A stretch of DNA of 64,000 bases from Candidatus Accumulibacter proximus (lineage in GTDB: Bacteria; Pseudomonadota; Gammaproteobacteria; Burkholderiales; Rhodocyclaceae), in NCBI GenBank assembly GCA_016709675.1, contig JADJMH010000006.1, positions 1-64,000 of the forward strand. The letters run 5' to 3'. This document shows, piece by piece, positions 23,316-32,110 of this stretch. Each line of letters begins with the position of its first letter. Positions within the stretch are counted from its first letter, which is position 1. The translations under genes and the position numbers were made by a program. The notes beneath the pieces are model-generated. The model worked only from the letters and a program-made list of their open reading frames with translations, was not told the origin of the DNA and did not search any database.

Positions 23316-23924
23316 TCATCGTTGCGCCGAAGGCCCGGCGAGCAACTGCAGCAGTTGATCGACGGCATCGGCCAGCGACACTTGCGCCGTGTCGATGCTC
23401 AGATCGGCCTGTTCGGGCGCCTCGTAGGGTGAGGACACGCCGGTAAAGTCGGCCAGTTCGTCCCGTCGGGCCTGACCGTAGAAGCCCTTCGGGTCGCGCG
23501 CTTCGCAGACGGCGAGCGGCGTGCTCACATGCACCTCAAGAAAACTCGTCGCACCGATGATCTCCCGTGCGGTGGTGCGGTCGGCGCGCCCGGGCGAGAT
23601 GAACGCCGTGATGACGATCAGGCCGGCGTCGTTCATCAGCCGGGCGACTTCGGCAATCCGCCGGATGTTCTCGCTGCGGTCGGCCGGCGAGAACCCAAGG
23701 TTGCGGTTCAGGCCGTGGCGGACGTTGTCGCCGTCGAGCACGTAGCAGGCGCGCCCGCGGTCATGCAGCGCGCGCTCGAGCGCGAAGGCCAGCGTCGATT
23801 TGCCGGCGGCACTCAGACCGGTCAGCCAGAGCGTGAGCGGCGCCTGTCCGAGCCGAGCGGCGCGCTCGCCTCGGCAAACGTGGCCGGTGTGCCAGACGAC
23901 ATCGGGACGGGTTTCCTGGGTCAT
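23316..23924 (-). CDS. cysC: Adenylylsulfate (APS) kinase, copy 1
   Basis: This 202-residue enzyme phosphorylates APS with ATP to make PAPS, the sulfate donor. It has the P-loop GLSAAGKST (residues 36-44), the DGDNVRHGLNRNLGF motif (64-78), the FISP loop (108-111) and the PAPS motif RDPKGFY (143-149). The start MTQETRP at 23924 is preferred because upstream in-frame sequence is the shared promoter region. It converges on the TIGR03032 gene with six bases between stops, and is divergent from the FG-GAP/RTX giant across 148 bases. No sulfurylase or sulfotransferase is in the window. A second copy at 31020-31634 sits at the same distance from its own FG-GAP start. Confidence 0.92.
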   Translation of the reverse strand: MTQETRPDVVWHTGHVCRGERAARLGQAPLTLWLTGLSAAGKSTLAFALERALHDRGRACYVLDGDNVRHGLNRNLGFSPADRSENIRRIAEVARLMNDAGLIVITAFISPGRADRTTAREIIGATSFLEVHVSTPLAVCEARDPKGFYGQARRDELADFTGVSSPYEAPEQADLSIDTAQVSLADAVDQLLQLLAGPSAQR

Positions 23925-23992
23925 TCTGCGGGCAAAGCCTCCTTGTTGGGCATCCCGGACGATAGCACGCCGTGTTCGGCGGCGGCCTGCTC

Positions 23993-24038
23993 TTGTCCCT
24001 CTCGCCGGGGTGGACAAACCGTTGGTTTGTACTAATAT
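23993..24038 (+). promoter_or_regulatory. Promoter with inverted repeat in the cysC / FG-GAP divergent region
   Basis: TTGTCC (23993-23998) and GGACAA (24012-24017) form a dyad with 13 bases between arms. The right arm overlaps a -35-like TGGACA (24011-24016), and 16 bases later comes a -10-like TAATAT (24033-24038). The same arrangement recurs at 31703-31748 although the surrounding sequence differs, which suggests selection. It would drive the giant at 24073. Confidence 0.6.
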
Positions 24039-24072
24039 ACCTTTTGTTGCGATGCAAAATGGGGGAAAGGAC

Positions 24073-26769
24073 ATGGCGGCCATCGAACTCTCCAACATCG
24101 CCGCCGGGGCTGGCGGCTTTGTCATCAATGGGGAGTGCAAGGACGATCTGGCAGGCTATAGCGTCGCCGCCGCCGGCGACGTCAACGGCGATGGCCTCGC
24201 CGACGTGATCGTCGGCGCCTGGGGTAGCGATCCCTCGGGGCGCAGCAATGCCGGCCGCAGCTATGTGGTGTTCGGAAAGACCGGCAACAGTGCCATCGAC
24301 CTCTCTGCGATCACCAATGGCACTGGTGGCTTCGTCATCAACGGCCAGTGCGCTGAGGACCGGAGCGGCCTCAGTGTCGCCGCGGCCGGCGACATCAACG
24401 GCGACGGACTGGACGACCTGATCGTCGGCGCGCCCTACGCCGATCCCGCCGCCGGCAGCGCGGCCGGGCGCAGCTACGTCGTCTTCGGCAAGACCAGCGC
24501 GGGTGCGGCTGAACTGTCGGCGATCGCCGCTGGCAGCGGCGGCTTCGTCATCAACGGCCAGTGCGCTAATGACCTGGCGGGGTACAGCGTTGCCGCGGCC
24601 GGCGACGTCAATGGCGACGGGCTGGCCGACCTGATCGTCGGCGCCTGGGGCAGCGATCCCGCGGCTGGCAGCAACGCCGGACGCAGCTATGTGGTTTTTG
24701 GCCGGACCGGCAGCGGTGCCATTGATCTCGCGGCAATCACCAATGGTAGCGGCGGATTCGTCATCAATGGCCAGTGTGCTGAGGACTGGAGCGGCATCAG
24801 CGTCGCCGGTGCCGGCGACGTCAATGGAGATGGTCTCGCCGATCTGATCGTCGGTGCGCCGCTCAGTGACCCCGCTGCCGGCAGCTACGCCGGGCGCAGT
24901 TATGTCGTCTTCGGCAAGACGGGCACGGGCTGGGCTCAACTGTCAGCCATCGCCGTCGGCAATGGTGGCTTCGTAGTCAACGGCCGCTCGGCGCAAGACG
25001 CGGCCGGTTCAAGTGTCGCCGCCGCTGGCGACTTCAACGGTGACGGGCTGGGCGACCTGGTGGTCGGAGCGCCTGTGAGCAGTCCATATGGCAAGCCCTA
25101 CGCCGGACGGAGCTATATCGTCTTCGGCAAGACCAGTGGCAATGCCATCAACCTCCAGTCCATCGGGAGTGGTTACGACGGGGGATGCGCGATCATCGGG
25201 CCAGATGCGCTGGACTTGACCGGGTACAACGTCGCTGGCGCCGGCGACATCAATGGCGACGGACTGGCCGATGTGATAGTCGGAGCGCCTGGCAGCACTT
25301 CCGGGCGCAGCTATGTAGTCTTTGGCAGACCCTACAGCGGGATCATCGAATTCTCGACGATTGAGTATGGGATGGGGGGCTTTGTCATCAACGGCCAGGG
25401 TGCGGATGATTTCACAGGTTCCAGCGCAACCGGGGCCGGCGATATCAATGGCGACGGACTGGCGGACCTCGTGGTCGGTGCCCGCTACAGCGACCCCGCT
25501 ACGGGCACAGATGCGGGACGCAGCTACGTGATTTTCGGCAGCACCAGCAGCGCTGTCGCACAAAGCCGCGTTGACTGGTTCGGCACCCCCGGCAGCGAAG
25601 TCCTGACCAGCACCGCCGACGGCGAAACCCTGGTCGCCGATAGCGGCAACGACACCTTGATCGGCCATGGCGGCAACGATGTGCTCTACGGCGGCGCCGG
25701 TGACGACACCTTCGTCATCAATGCGAGCAACATCGTCGCACTGGCGACAAAGAATGCCTACAACCCATCCCAAGTTGCCCACATCGACGGCGGCAGCGGC
25801 ATCGATACGATCGCCTTGGCCGGCAGTGGCCTTTCACTCAACTTGGTCAGCATTCCCAACCAGGGCGGCAGTACCCCTGGCGGGCAATCGCGAATCGCGT
25901 CGATCGAGCGTATTGACATCACTGGCAGTGGCAACAACTCGCTGACTCTGAGCCTGAGTGACGTTGTCGACATGGCAGGGATGAATCTGTTCAACAACGT
26001 CAACGGCTGGACGAGCCTTGGCGCCTTGGTGCAGAAGCACCAGCTCGTCATTGACGGCAACGCCGGCGACGAGGTGCAACTAAGTGGCTTATGGACCACT
26101 GCAGGCAGCACAGTCACCAACAGCGGCCATACCTATGCCATCCACAATGCCAACGGCGCCGCCGCACAGGTGCTGGTTGACACCAATATTTCCACCTCCA
26201 ACTATATCCCGCGGCCTGCCATTGATCTCTCCCGAATCGCTGCCGGCAACGGCGGCTTCGTCTTTAGCCTGCAAGGTCTTGGGGGATGGATGGAAGCCCT
26301 CGCCGGAGCTGGCGACGTCAACGGTGACGGACTGGCCGACCTGATCATCAGCGACCCTTTTGGCAATACCGCCGGCGGCAGCCTTGCCGGGCGCAGCTAT
26401 GTCGTCTTCGGCAAGGCGAGTAACAGCACCATTGACCTTTCGGCGATAGCCAATGGGATCGGCGGCTTCGTCATCAACGGCCAGTGTGAATTTGACCAGA
26501 GCGGCAGCAGCGTGAAAGCTGCCGGCGACATCAACGGCGACGGTCTGGCCGATGTGATCGTCGGAGCGCCCGATAGCGACCCCAACGACAGCTTCGGGGC
26601 CGGTCGCAGCTACATCATTTTGGCAAAACCGGGGGCAATGCCATCGACCTCTCGGCAATCGTTGGTGGCAATGGCGGCTTTGTTATTGATGGTCAATGCA
26701 GGCTCGACGGCAGCGGCGCAGACGTTGCCTCAGCCGGCGACATCAACGGCGACGGACTGGGTGATCTGA
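24073..26769 (+). CDS. FG-GAP/RTX giant exoprotein, part 1 (before the frameshift)
   Basis: The ATG at 24073 has a strong GGGGGAAAGG upstream. The protein begins MAAIELSNIAAGAGG without a signal peptide. It holds seven integrin-alpha-type FG-GAP repeats (xGGFVINGQ...GxSVAAAGDVNGDGLADLIVGA...GRSYVVFGK), each with a DxNGDGxxD calcium loop, to about 25550. A short RTX/linker domain follows (IERIDITGSGNNSLTLSLSDVVDMAGMNLF), then the first two repeats of a second block. At about 26622 one T is missing (catttt before ggcaaaacc), so this frame turns to nonsense and stops at 26769; the sense continues in part 2. The complete gene would be about 2,082 residues, ending at 30320. It is probably T1SS-exported and surface-associated. 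Confidence 0.85.
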   Translation: MAAIELSNIAAGAGGFVINGECKDDLAGYSVAAAGDVNGDGLADVIVGAWGSDPSGRSNAGRSYVVFGKTGNSAIDLSAITNGTGGFVINGQCAEDRSGLSVAAAGDINGDGLDDLIVGAPYADPAAGSAAGRSYVVFGKTSAGAAELSAIAAGSGGFVINGQCANDLAGYSVAAAGDVNGDGLADLIVGAWGSDPAAGSNAGRSYVVFGRTGSGAIDLAAITNGSGGFVINGQCAEDWSGISVAGAGDVNGDGLADLIVGAPLSDPAAGSYAGRSYVVFGKTGTGWAQLSAIAVGNGGFVVNGRSAQDAAGSSVAAAGDFNGDGLGDLVVGAPVSSPYGKPYAGRSYIVFGKTSGNAINLQSIGSGYDGGCAIIGPDALDLTGYNVAGAGDINGDGLADVIVGAPGSTSGRSYVVFGRPYSGIIEFSTIEYGMGGFVINGQGADDFTGSSATGAGDINGDGLADLVVGARYSDPATGTDAGRSYVIFGSTSSAVAQSRVDWFGTPGSEVLTSTADGETLVADSGNDTLIGHGGNDVLYGGAGDDTFVINASNIVALATKNAYNPSQVAHIDGGSGIDTIALAGSGLSLNLVSIPNQGGSTPGGQSRIASIERIDITGSGNNSLTLSLSDVVDMAGMNLFNNVNGWTSLGALVQKHQLVIDGNAGDEVQLSGLWTTAGSTVTNSGHTYAIHNANGAAAQVLVDTNISTSNYIPRPAIDLSRIAAGNGGFVFSLQGLGGWMEALAGAGDVNGDGLADLIISDPFGNTAGGSLAGRSYVVFGKASNSTIDLSAIANGIGGFVINGQCEFDQSGSSVKAAGDINGDGLADVIVGAPDSDPNDSFGAGRSYIILAKPGAMPSTSRQSLVAMAALLLMVNAGSTAAAQTLPQPATSTATDWVI

Positions 26770-29700
26770 TCCTCGGCGCGCCCGGTAGTAGCGTCGGCGG
26801 CCACTACGGTGCCGGGCGCTGCTATGTCATCTTCGGTAACAATCGCAGCGCTGCGGTCGACCTATCGGACATTACCGAAGGCAGCGGCGGCTTCGTTATC
26901 AACGGCTACTGCGGGAGCCAGAACGTCGGCAGCGGCATTGCTGCCGGCGGCGATATCAACGGTGACGGATTGTCTGACGTGATCGTTGGGGCGACATCTG
27001 GCAGCGTTGCTGCCAGCTATGTCGTCTTCGGCAAGACCGACGGCAGCACCGTCGATCTTTGCGCGGTCGCCAGTGGTGCGGGCGGTTTCATCATCAATGG
27101 CTCGGCTGGAACCGTTGCCGGAGGAGGTGACATCAACGGCGACGGATTGGCCGACCTGATCGCCGGCACATCTGGCACCAGTTATGTCGTCTTCGGCAAG
27201 ACCGGCGGCAGCGCCATCGACCTCTCTGCAATCGCCAATGGTGCTGGTGGCTTCGTCATCAATGGTCAGTACGCCGGTGACTCAAGCGGGCAAAGCGTTG
27301 CCACAGCCGGCGACATCAACGGCGACGGCCTGGCTGATTTGATCGTCGGTGCGCCCGCCAGCAGCCCCGCCGCGGGGGTCCGTGCCGGACGTAGCTATGT
27401 CGTATTCGGCAAGACCAGCAATGGCACCGTCGACCTCTTTGGAATTGTTGATGGCAATGGCGGCTTTGTCATCAACGGACAGTGTGCGCTTGAAAGCAGC
27501 GGTAGCCGTGTTGCCCCTGCCGGCGACATCAACGGCGACGGTCTGGCCGACCTGATCGTGGGCGCTAAAGGGAACCTCACCGGGGGCTACGTCATCTTCG
27601 GCAGCACCAGCGGCGCCTTCGCACCAAGCGCCGTCGACCAGGTCGGAACTACCGGCAACGACACCCTCACCGGCAGTGCCGCCGCCGAGACCGTGGTGGC
27701 CAATGCCGGCAACGACACGCTGATCGGCAACGGCGGCGCCGACGTCCTGTACGGCGGCACCGGTAGCGACAGTTTCGTCCTCAACTTCAGCAACCTTGCC
27801 GCCCTGACGGCGGGCTACAACTCTGGCCAGTTCGCCCGCATCGATGGCGGCAGCGGCATCGACACCATCACGCTGGCCGGCAGCGGCCTTTCGCTCGACC
27901 TGACCCTGATCGCCAACCAGGGCGCCAGTACCCCCGGCAGCCAGTCACGTATCGAGTCCATCGAACGTATCGACTTGACCGGCAGCGGCAACAACACCTT
28001 GACCTTCGGCGTCGGCGATGTCCTCGACATGGCAGGGATGAACAGTTTCAACAACGCCACTGGCTGGTCAGACGGGAGTTACAACCTCGCCGCGGGAGGC
28101 GCCAATGGTGCCAACCCCGAGCCGCGTCACCAGTTGATCCTGGTCGGCAATGCCGGGGACGCGGCAGTGCTCACCGACGGCGCAAGTTGGAGTAATGCCG
28201 GCACCGTCAGCAGCAGTGGCCATGCGTATATCGTCTATAACCACCGCAGCGCAGCCGCGCAACTCTTGATCGACACTGCACTCGATCTCTCTTTGATCGG
28301 CACTCCCGGGAACGACAGCCTCGTCGGCGCCGCCGGTAACGACACCCTGAACGGCGAAGCCGGCGACGACACGCTGATCGGCAACGCCGGCAACGACACG
28401 CTGATCGGTGGCGCGGGCAATGACAGCCTGATTGGCGGGCCCGGCGATGACGTTTATCTCGTGAGCGAAGCGGGCGACGTCGTCGTCGAAGTGGTGGCGG
28501 GCGGCAACGATCGCGTTGACACCGATCTCGCCAGCTACACGCTCGGCGCCGAAATCGAGCACCTTAGCTACATCGGCGCTGGCAACTTCACCGGCACCGG
28601 TCAGGCGCTCAACAACAGCCTGACCGGCGGAGCCGGCAATGACAGCCTCACCGGCAACGCCGCGGCGGATACCCTGATCGGTCTCGCCGGTAACGACACC
28701 CTGATCGGCGGCCCCGGCAGCGACACGCTCGTCGGCGGCAGCGGGGACGACGAGTACCAGATCGACGTCGCCAGCGACGTCGTCACCGAAGGCCTCGGCG
28801 AAGGCATTGATCTCGTGAAGATCGCCTTGACCAGTACCGGCAGCTACACCCTGACCGCCCACGTCGAGAAGGCCCTCGTCACCTCGCCGGGCGACAGCTT
28901 CGCCGTCGATGTCACCGGCAACGCGCTCGCCAACACCCTCACCGGCCACGCCGGCGCCAACAGCCTCATTGGCCGCGACGGCAACGACACCCTCGATGGG
29001 CGCGGCGGCAACGACACGCTCGACGGCGGCCTCGGCAGCGACACCGCCATCCTCGCCGGTGTCCTCAACGACTACACCATCAGCCGCCCGTCGACGACGC
29101 AGACCAGCCTCACCCATCTGCCCAGCGGCCAAACCGTCCTGATCAGCCGCATCGAGTTCATCACCTTTACCGGTGACGCGAGCAGCAAGACGCCGGCCGA
29201 GCTGATTGCCCGCATCAGCTCGCCGGGCAACGACACGCTCATCGGTACCGGCGGCGACGACACCCTGCTCGGCGGCACGGGCGCCGACCTCCTCGTCGGC
29301 GGCTTCGGCAACGACGACCTGCAGGGCGGCGACGGCATCGACACCCTCGCTGGCGGTGCCGGCAACGACCTCCTCGATGGCGGTGCCGGCAGCGACACCT
29401 ACCAGTTCGCCATCGGCGGTGGCGACGACGTCATCAACCAGAACGACCCCCTCGCCGGGTCGATCGACACCGTTGAACTGGCCATCCCGATCGGCGATCT
29501 CAGCACCGGCGAAACCACGCTGACGCGCGACCGGCACAGCGACGACGACCTGGTGATCACGGTCACTTCCGGACCAGCCGGTGCCGAAGTCGTCGATCAC
29601 CTCGTCGTCGATGATTTCTTCAGCAACGACCTGGTCAATCTCGGCGGCGCCATCGACCAGATTCGCTTCCTCAGCAACGGCAGCCTCCTGACGCAGGCGC

Positions 29701-30320
29701 AGATTCTTGCCGAATTGCTCAAGGGAACCAGCGGCGACGACTGGTTGCGCGGTTACGCCAACACCAGCGACAGCATCGCCGGTGGCGCCGGCAACGACAC
29801 GCTCGGCGGCGCCACCGGCAACGACACCTTGAGCGGTGGTCTGGGCAACGACACGCTGTCGGGCGACGCCGGTGCCGACCTGCTCGATGGCGGCGCCAGC
29901 GACGACCAGGTCTCTGGCGGCGACGGCAACGACACGCTCAGCGGCAGCGGTGGTAACGACACGATCTCCGGTGGGGCCGGCGACGACACGCTCAGTGGTG
30001 GCGATGGCGCGGACCGCCTCACCGGCGGTTCGGGGGCCGACCGCTTCGTCTTCGACACCGCCGATGAGCTGGTGCATGCCGATCTGATCACTGACTTCGT
30101 CAGCGGCGTCGACCGCATCGCGCTGAAGGCGAGCGTGTTCACCGGTCTCGGGGCGGCGGGGACGACGGCGGGATTGGGTGATCACCTCACCTACGACAAT
30201 GGGACGGGCAACCTGGCCTATGACGCGGATGGGGTCGGGGGCGCCGTTGCGGTGACCTTCGCGACGCTGGGGGAGGGAACGCATCCGGCAACGCTGGGCA
30301 TGGACTTCCTGATCGTCTGA
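26622..30320 (+). CDS. FG-GAP/RTX giant exoprotein, part 2 (after the frameshift)
   Basis: From 26622 the frame reads FGKTGGNAIDLSAIVGGNGGFVIDGQ, exactly continuing the third repeat of the second FG-GAP block, which again totals seven repeats by 27600. A second copy of the RTX/linker domain follows (to about 28290), then RTX blocks and spacers and the common C-terminal region (GSDTAILAGVLNDY, DTYQFAIGGGDDVINQND, ADRFVFDTADELVHADLITDF, DFLIV). One base is enough to join it to part 1. An OGT stub begins 56 bases after the stop. Confidence 0.85.
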   Translation, partial: GKTGGNAIDLSAIVGGNGGFVIDGQCRLDGSGADVASAGDINGDGLGDLILGAPGSSVGGHYGAGRCYVIFGNNRSAAVDLSDITEGSGGFVINGYCGSQNVGSGIAAGGDINGDGLSDVIVGATSGSVAASYVVFGKTDGSTVDLCAVASGAGGFIINGSAGTVAGGGDINGDGLADLIAGTSGTSYVVFGKTGGSAIDLSAIANGAGGFVINGQYAGDSSGQSVATAGDINGDGLADLIVGAPASSPAAGVRAGRSYVVFGKTSNGTVDLFGIVDGNGGFVINGQCALESSGSRVAPAGDINGDGLADLIVGAKGNLTGGYVIFGSTSGAFAPSAVDQVGTTGNDTLTGSAAAETVVANAGNDTLIGNGGADVLYGGTGSDSFVLNFSNLAALTAGYNSGQFARIDGGSGIDTITLAGSGLSLDLTLIANQGASTPGSQSRIESIERIDLTGSGNNTLTFGVGDVLDMAGMNSFNNATGWSDGSYNLAAGGANGANPEPRHQLILVGNAGDAAVLTDGASWSNAGTVSSSGHAYIVYNHRSAAAQLLIDTALDLSLIGTPGNDSLVGAAGNDTLNGEAGDDTLIGNAGNDTLIGGAGNDSLIGGPGDDVYLVSEAGDVVVEVVAGGNDRVDTDLASYTLGAEIEHLSYIGAGNFTGTGQALNNSLTGGAGNDSLTGNAAADTLIGLAGNDTLIGGPGSDTLVGGSGDDEYQIDVASDVVTEGLGEGIDLVKIALTSTGSYTLTAHVEKALVTSPGDSFAVDVTGNALANTLTGHAGANSLIGRDGNDTLDGRGGNDTLDGGLGSDTAILAGVLNDYTISRPSTTQTSLTHLPSGQTVLISRIEFITFTGDASSKTPAELIARISSPGNDTLIGTGGDDTLLGGTGADLLVGGFGNDDLQGGDGIDTLAGGAGNDLLDGGAGSDTYQFAIGGGDDVINQNDPLAGSIDTVELAIPIGDLSTGETTLTRDRHSDDDLVITVTSGPAGAEVVDHLVVDDFFSNDLVNLGGAIDQIRFLSNGSLLTQAQILAELLKGTSGDDWLRGYANTSDSIAGGAGNDTLGGATGNDTLSGGLGNDTLSGDAGADLLDGGASDDQVSGGDGNDTLSGSGGNDTISGGAGDDTLSGGDGADRLTGGSGADRFVFDTADELVHADLITDFVSGVDRIALKASVFTGLGAAGTTAGLGDHLTYDNGTGNLAYDADGVGGAVAVTFATLGEGTHPATLGMDFLIV

Positions 30321-30376
30321 CGGAGCGGCGCCTGAGCGCGCCCGGCGGGACGCCGCCTTCAGCAGGCGCCACAGCG

Positions 30377-30458
30377 ATGACCCGCCACCCTGAGCCCGTC
30401 GGCACCCTGCCGGGCACCCCGCAGGCCGATGCCGCCGAGCTTTGGCGGCAACTGCGCG
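30377..30458 (+). pseudogene. 5' stub of GT41 glycosyltransferase gene (copy 2)
   Basis: The first 27 codons (MTRHPEPVGTLPGTPQADAA and on to LWRQLR) match the OGT at 19865 almost exactly, then similarity stops abruptly at 30458 where toxin-gene sequence begins. The hybrid frame runs to a stop at 30538. This is a recombination or deletion scar: TPR and catalytic regions are absent. Upstream, arms ggcgcctg (30327) and caggcgcc (30363) form another hairpin between the RTX stop and the OGT start. Confidence 0.85.
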
Positions 30459-30675
30459 AACCAAGACGCGCATTCGTCGCGCAGAGGATGGGAACTTCGG
30501 CGACTGCGAACCGGTCGGTGACGGGGTTTCAGAAATGAGAATTCACTATGGGCCTGGGTACCGAGTTTATTTTGAGCAACGTCGAGATGAGATTGTGATT
30601 CTCCTTGCAGGCGGCGACAAATCCACCCAGGCCAAAGACATCAAGACCGCGTTGAATCTGGCGCGAGAACTGTGA
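30459..30675 (+). pseudogene. HigB/RelE-type (Gp49-like) toxin lacking its N-terminus
   Basis: The reading TKTRIRRAEDGNFGDCEP followed by GVSEMRIHYGPGYRVYF, VILLAGGDKSTQ and AKDIKTALNLAREL is the C-terminal two thirds of the addiction-module killer family (normally about 100 residues). About 25-30 N-terminal residues and the start are missing; in their place is the OGT stub. It ends 11 bases before the HigA-type antitoxin start. It is probably inactive as a toxin. Confidence 0.8.
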
Positions 30676-30686
30676 GGACAGGGGTC

Positions 30687-30992
30687 ATGGCAACGATCAA
30701 GCTGCGCAAGTGGAATGTGGGGGAACATCTCAAGACTGAAGAGGACATGGCGCGCTATCTGGAAGCCTGCCTCGAAGAGGCGGGGGACGATGCTTCGTTC
30801 ATTGCCAAGGTCCTGGGAGACATTGCGCGCGCCAAGGGCATGACGCAACTGGCCAGGGATACCGGACTGGGTCGTGAAAGCCTCTACAAGGCGCTATCCG
30901 GCGCAGGCAACCCGAGCTTTGCCACCATCCTCAAGGTGATGAACGCCTTGGGTCTGCAATTCCATGCCACACAGCGTCGTGCCCACACGTAG
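30687..30992 (+). CDS. HigA-type antitoxin (addiction module antidote, HTH)
   Basis: This 101-residue protein belongs to the putative addiction-module antidote family that pairs with the killer protein just upstream. A helix-turn-helix is seen in GMTQLARDTGLGRESLYKALS followed by NPSFATILKVMNALGLQFH. The ATG at 30687 is chosen because AGGGG precedes it and MATIKLRKWNVGEHL is the typical family start. It is complete, whereas its toxin is truncated, so it is an antitoxin without a working partner unless it neutralises a homologue elsewhere. Confidence 0.85.
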   Translation: MATIKLRKWNVGEHLKTEEDMARYLEACLEEAGDDASFIAKVLGDIARAKGMTQLARDTGLGRESLYKALSGAGNPSFATILKVMNALGLQFHATQRRAHT

Positions 30993-31019
30993 ATCGGTGT
31001 GCCGTGGGGGAACACATGC

Positions 31020-31634
31020 TCAGGGCGACGCCGCGATTGGCGCTCGGGCGAGCAACTGAGTCAACTGGCCAACGGCATCTGGCAGCGATAGCTCCGCCCT
31101 GTCGATGCTGAGGGACGGGTGTTTGGGCGCCTCGTAGGGTGACGACACGCCGGTAAAGTCGGCCAGTTTGCCCCGTCGGGCCTGACCGTAGAAGCCCTTC
31201 GGGTAGCGCGGATCGCAGACGGCCAGCGGCGTGCTCACATGCACCTCAATAAGACTCGCCGCGTCGACGATCTCCCGTGCCGCGGCGCGGTCGGCGCGCC
31301 AGGGCGAGATGAACGCCGTGATCACCATGAGGCCGGCATCGTTCATCAGCCGCGCCACCTCGGCAATCCGCCGGATGTTCTCGCTGCGATCGGCCGGCGA
31401 GAAACCGAGGTTGCGGTTCAGGCCATGGCGGACGTTGTCACCATCGAGCACGTAGCAGGCGCGCCCGCGCTCATGCAGCAAGCGCTCGAGCGCGAAAGCA
31501 AGCGTCGATTTGCCGGCGGCGCTCAGACCGGTCAGCCAGAGCGTGAGCGGCGCTTGTCCGAGCCGAGCGGCGCGCTCCGAGCGGCTAACGTGGCCGGGGT
31601 GCCAGACGACATCGGGACGGGTTTCCTGGGTCAT
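31020..31634 (-). CDS. cysC: Adenylylsulfate (APS) kinase, copy 2
   Basis: This 204-residue paralogue of the enzyme at 23316-23924 has the same start MTQETRPDVVWH, P-loop GLSAAGKST and DGDNVRHGLNRNLGF. The PAPS motif is altered: RDPKGFY of copy 1 reads RYPKGFY here, replacing a normally conserved Asp with Tyr, and FISPGRADR is FISPWRADR. The C-terminus also diverges (ending APIAASP). Activity may be reduced. It is divergent from a broken FG-GAP gene across 148 bases, the same spacing as copy 1, so it came from duplication of the whole divergent unit. Confidence 0.88.
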   Translation of the reverse strand: MTQETRPDVVWHPGHVSRSERAARLGQAPLTLWLTGLSAAGKSTLAFALERLLHERGRACYVLDGDNVRHGLNRNLGFSPADRSENIRRIAEVARLMNDAGLMVITAFISPWRADRAAAREIVDAASLIEVHVSTPLAVCDPRYPKGFYGQARRGKLADFTGVSSPYEAPKHPSLSIDRAELSLPDAVGQLTQLLARAPIAASP

Positions 31635-31702
31635 TCCGTCTTCAATACCTCGTTGATCAGTGCCACAGACGATAGCACTTCGCCTTTGATCGTGGTCTGC
31701 TT

Positions 31703-31748
31703 TTGTCCCTCTTATAGTAGTGGACAAAGCAGTAGGCTGAGCTAGAAT
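31703..31748 (+). promoter_or_regulatory. Promoter with inverted repeat, second cysC / FG-GAP divergent region
   Basis: TTGTCC (31703-31708) and GGACAA (31722-31727) are again separated by 13 bases. TGGACA at 31721-31726 is followed after 16 bases by TAGAAT (31743-31748). Arms, spacing and -35 agree with 23993-24038, while the spacer inside the dyad differs. Confidence 0.6.
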
Positions 31749-31782
31749 CATGCCCAAGATCAATATCGGCTGAGGAATTGCC

Positions 31783-32094
31783 ATGCCTGCCATCGAGCTT
31801 GCCAACATCGCCGCCGGGATCGGCGGTTTTGTCATCAATGGCCTGGCATCGTCCGGCAATCAACGTGTTGCCGGTGCGGGCGACGTCAACGGCGACGGCC
31901 TCGCCGACTTGATCCTCGGTGCTCCAATCAGAAACACCGGGGGCAACAGTTGTGTCTTCTTCGGCAAGACCAGCCGCGGCGCCATCGACCTCGCGGCAAT
32001 TGCCAGCGGAAGTGGCGGCTTCGTCATCAACGGCAAGTGTGCGGGTGACTGGAGCGGCCCTACCGTCGTTGCAGGCCTTTACGCCCTTTCATAG
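31783..32094 (+). pseudogene. Truncated FG-GAP protein start
   Basis: MPAIELANIAAGIGGFVINGL begins like the FG-GAP giants, with one full repeat (GAGDVNGDGLADLILGAP, NSCVFFGKTSRG) and the beginning of a second (GGFVINGKCAGDWSG). Then the FG-GAP sense ends and the frame stops at 32094 after VVAGLYALS. The remaining twelve or so repeats of a two-propeller protein are absent. The next gene starts 17 bases later with its own ribosome binding site, so this may be a leader-like remnant of a deletion. Confidence 0.75.
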
Positions 32095-32110
32095 ACAGTA
32101 GGAGGTCCGC

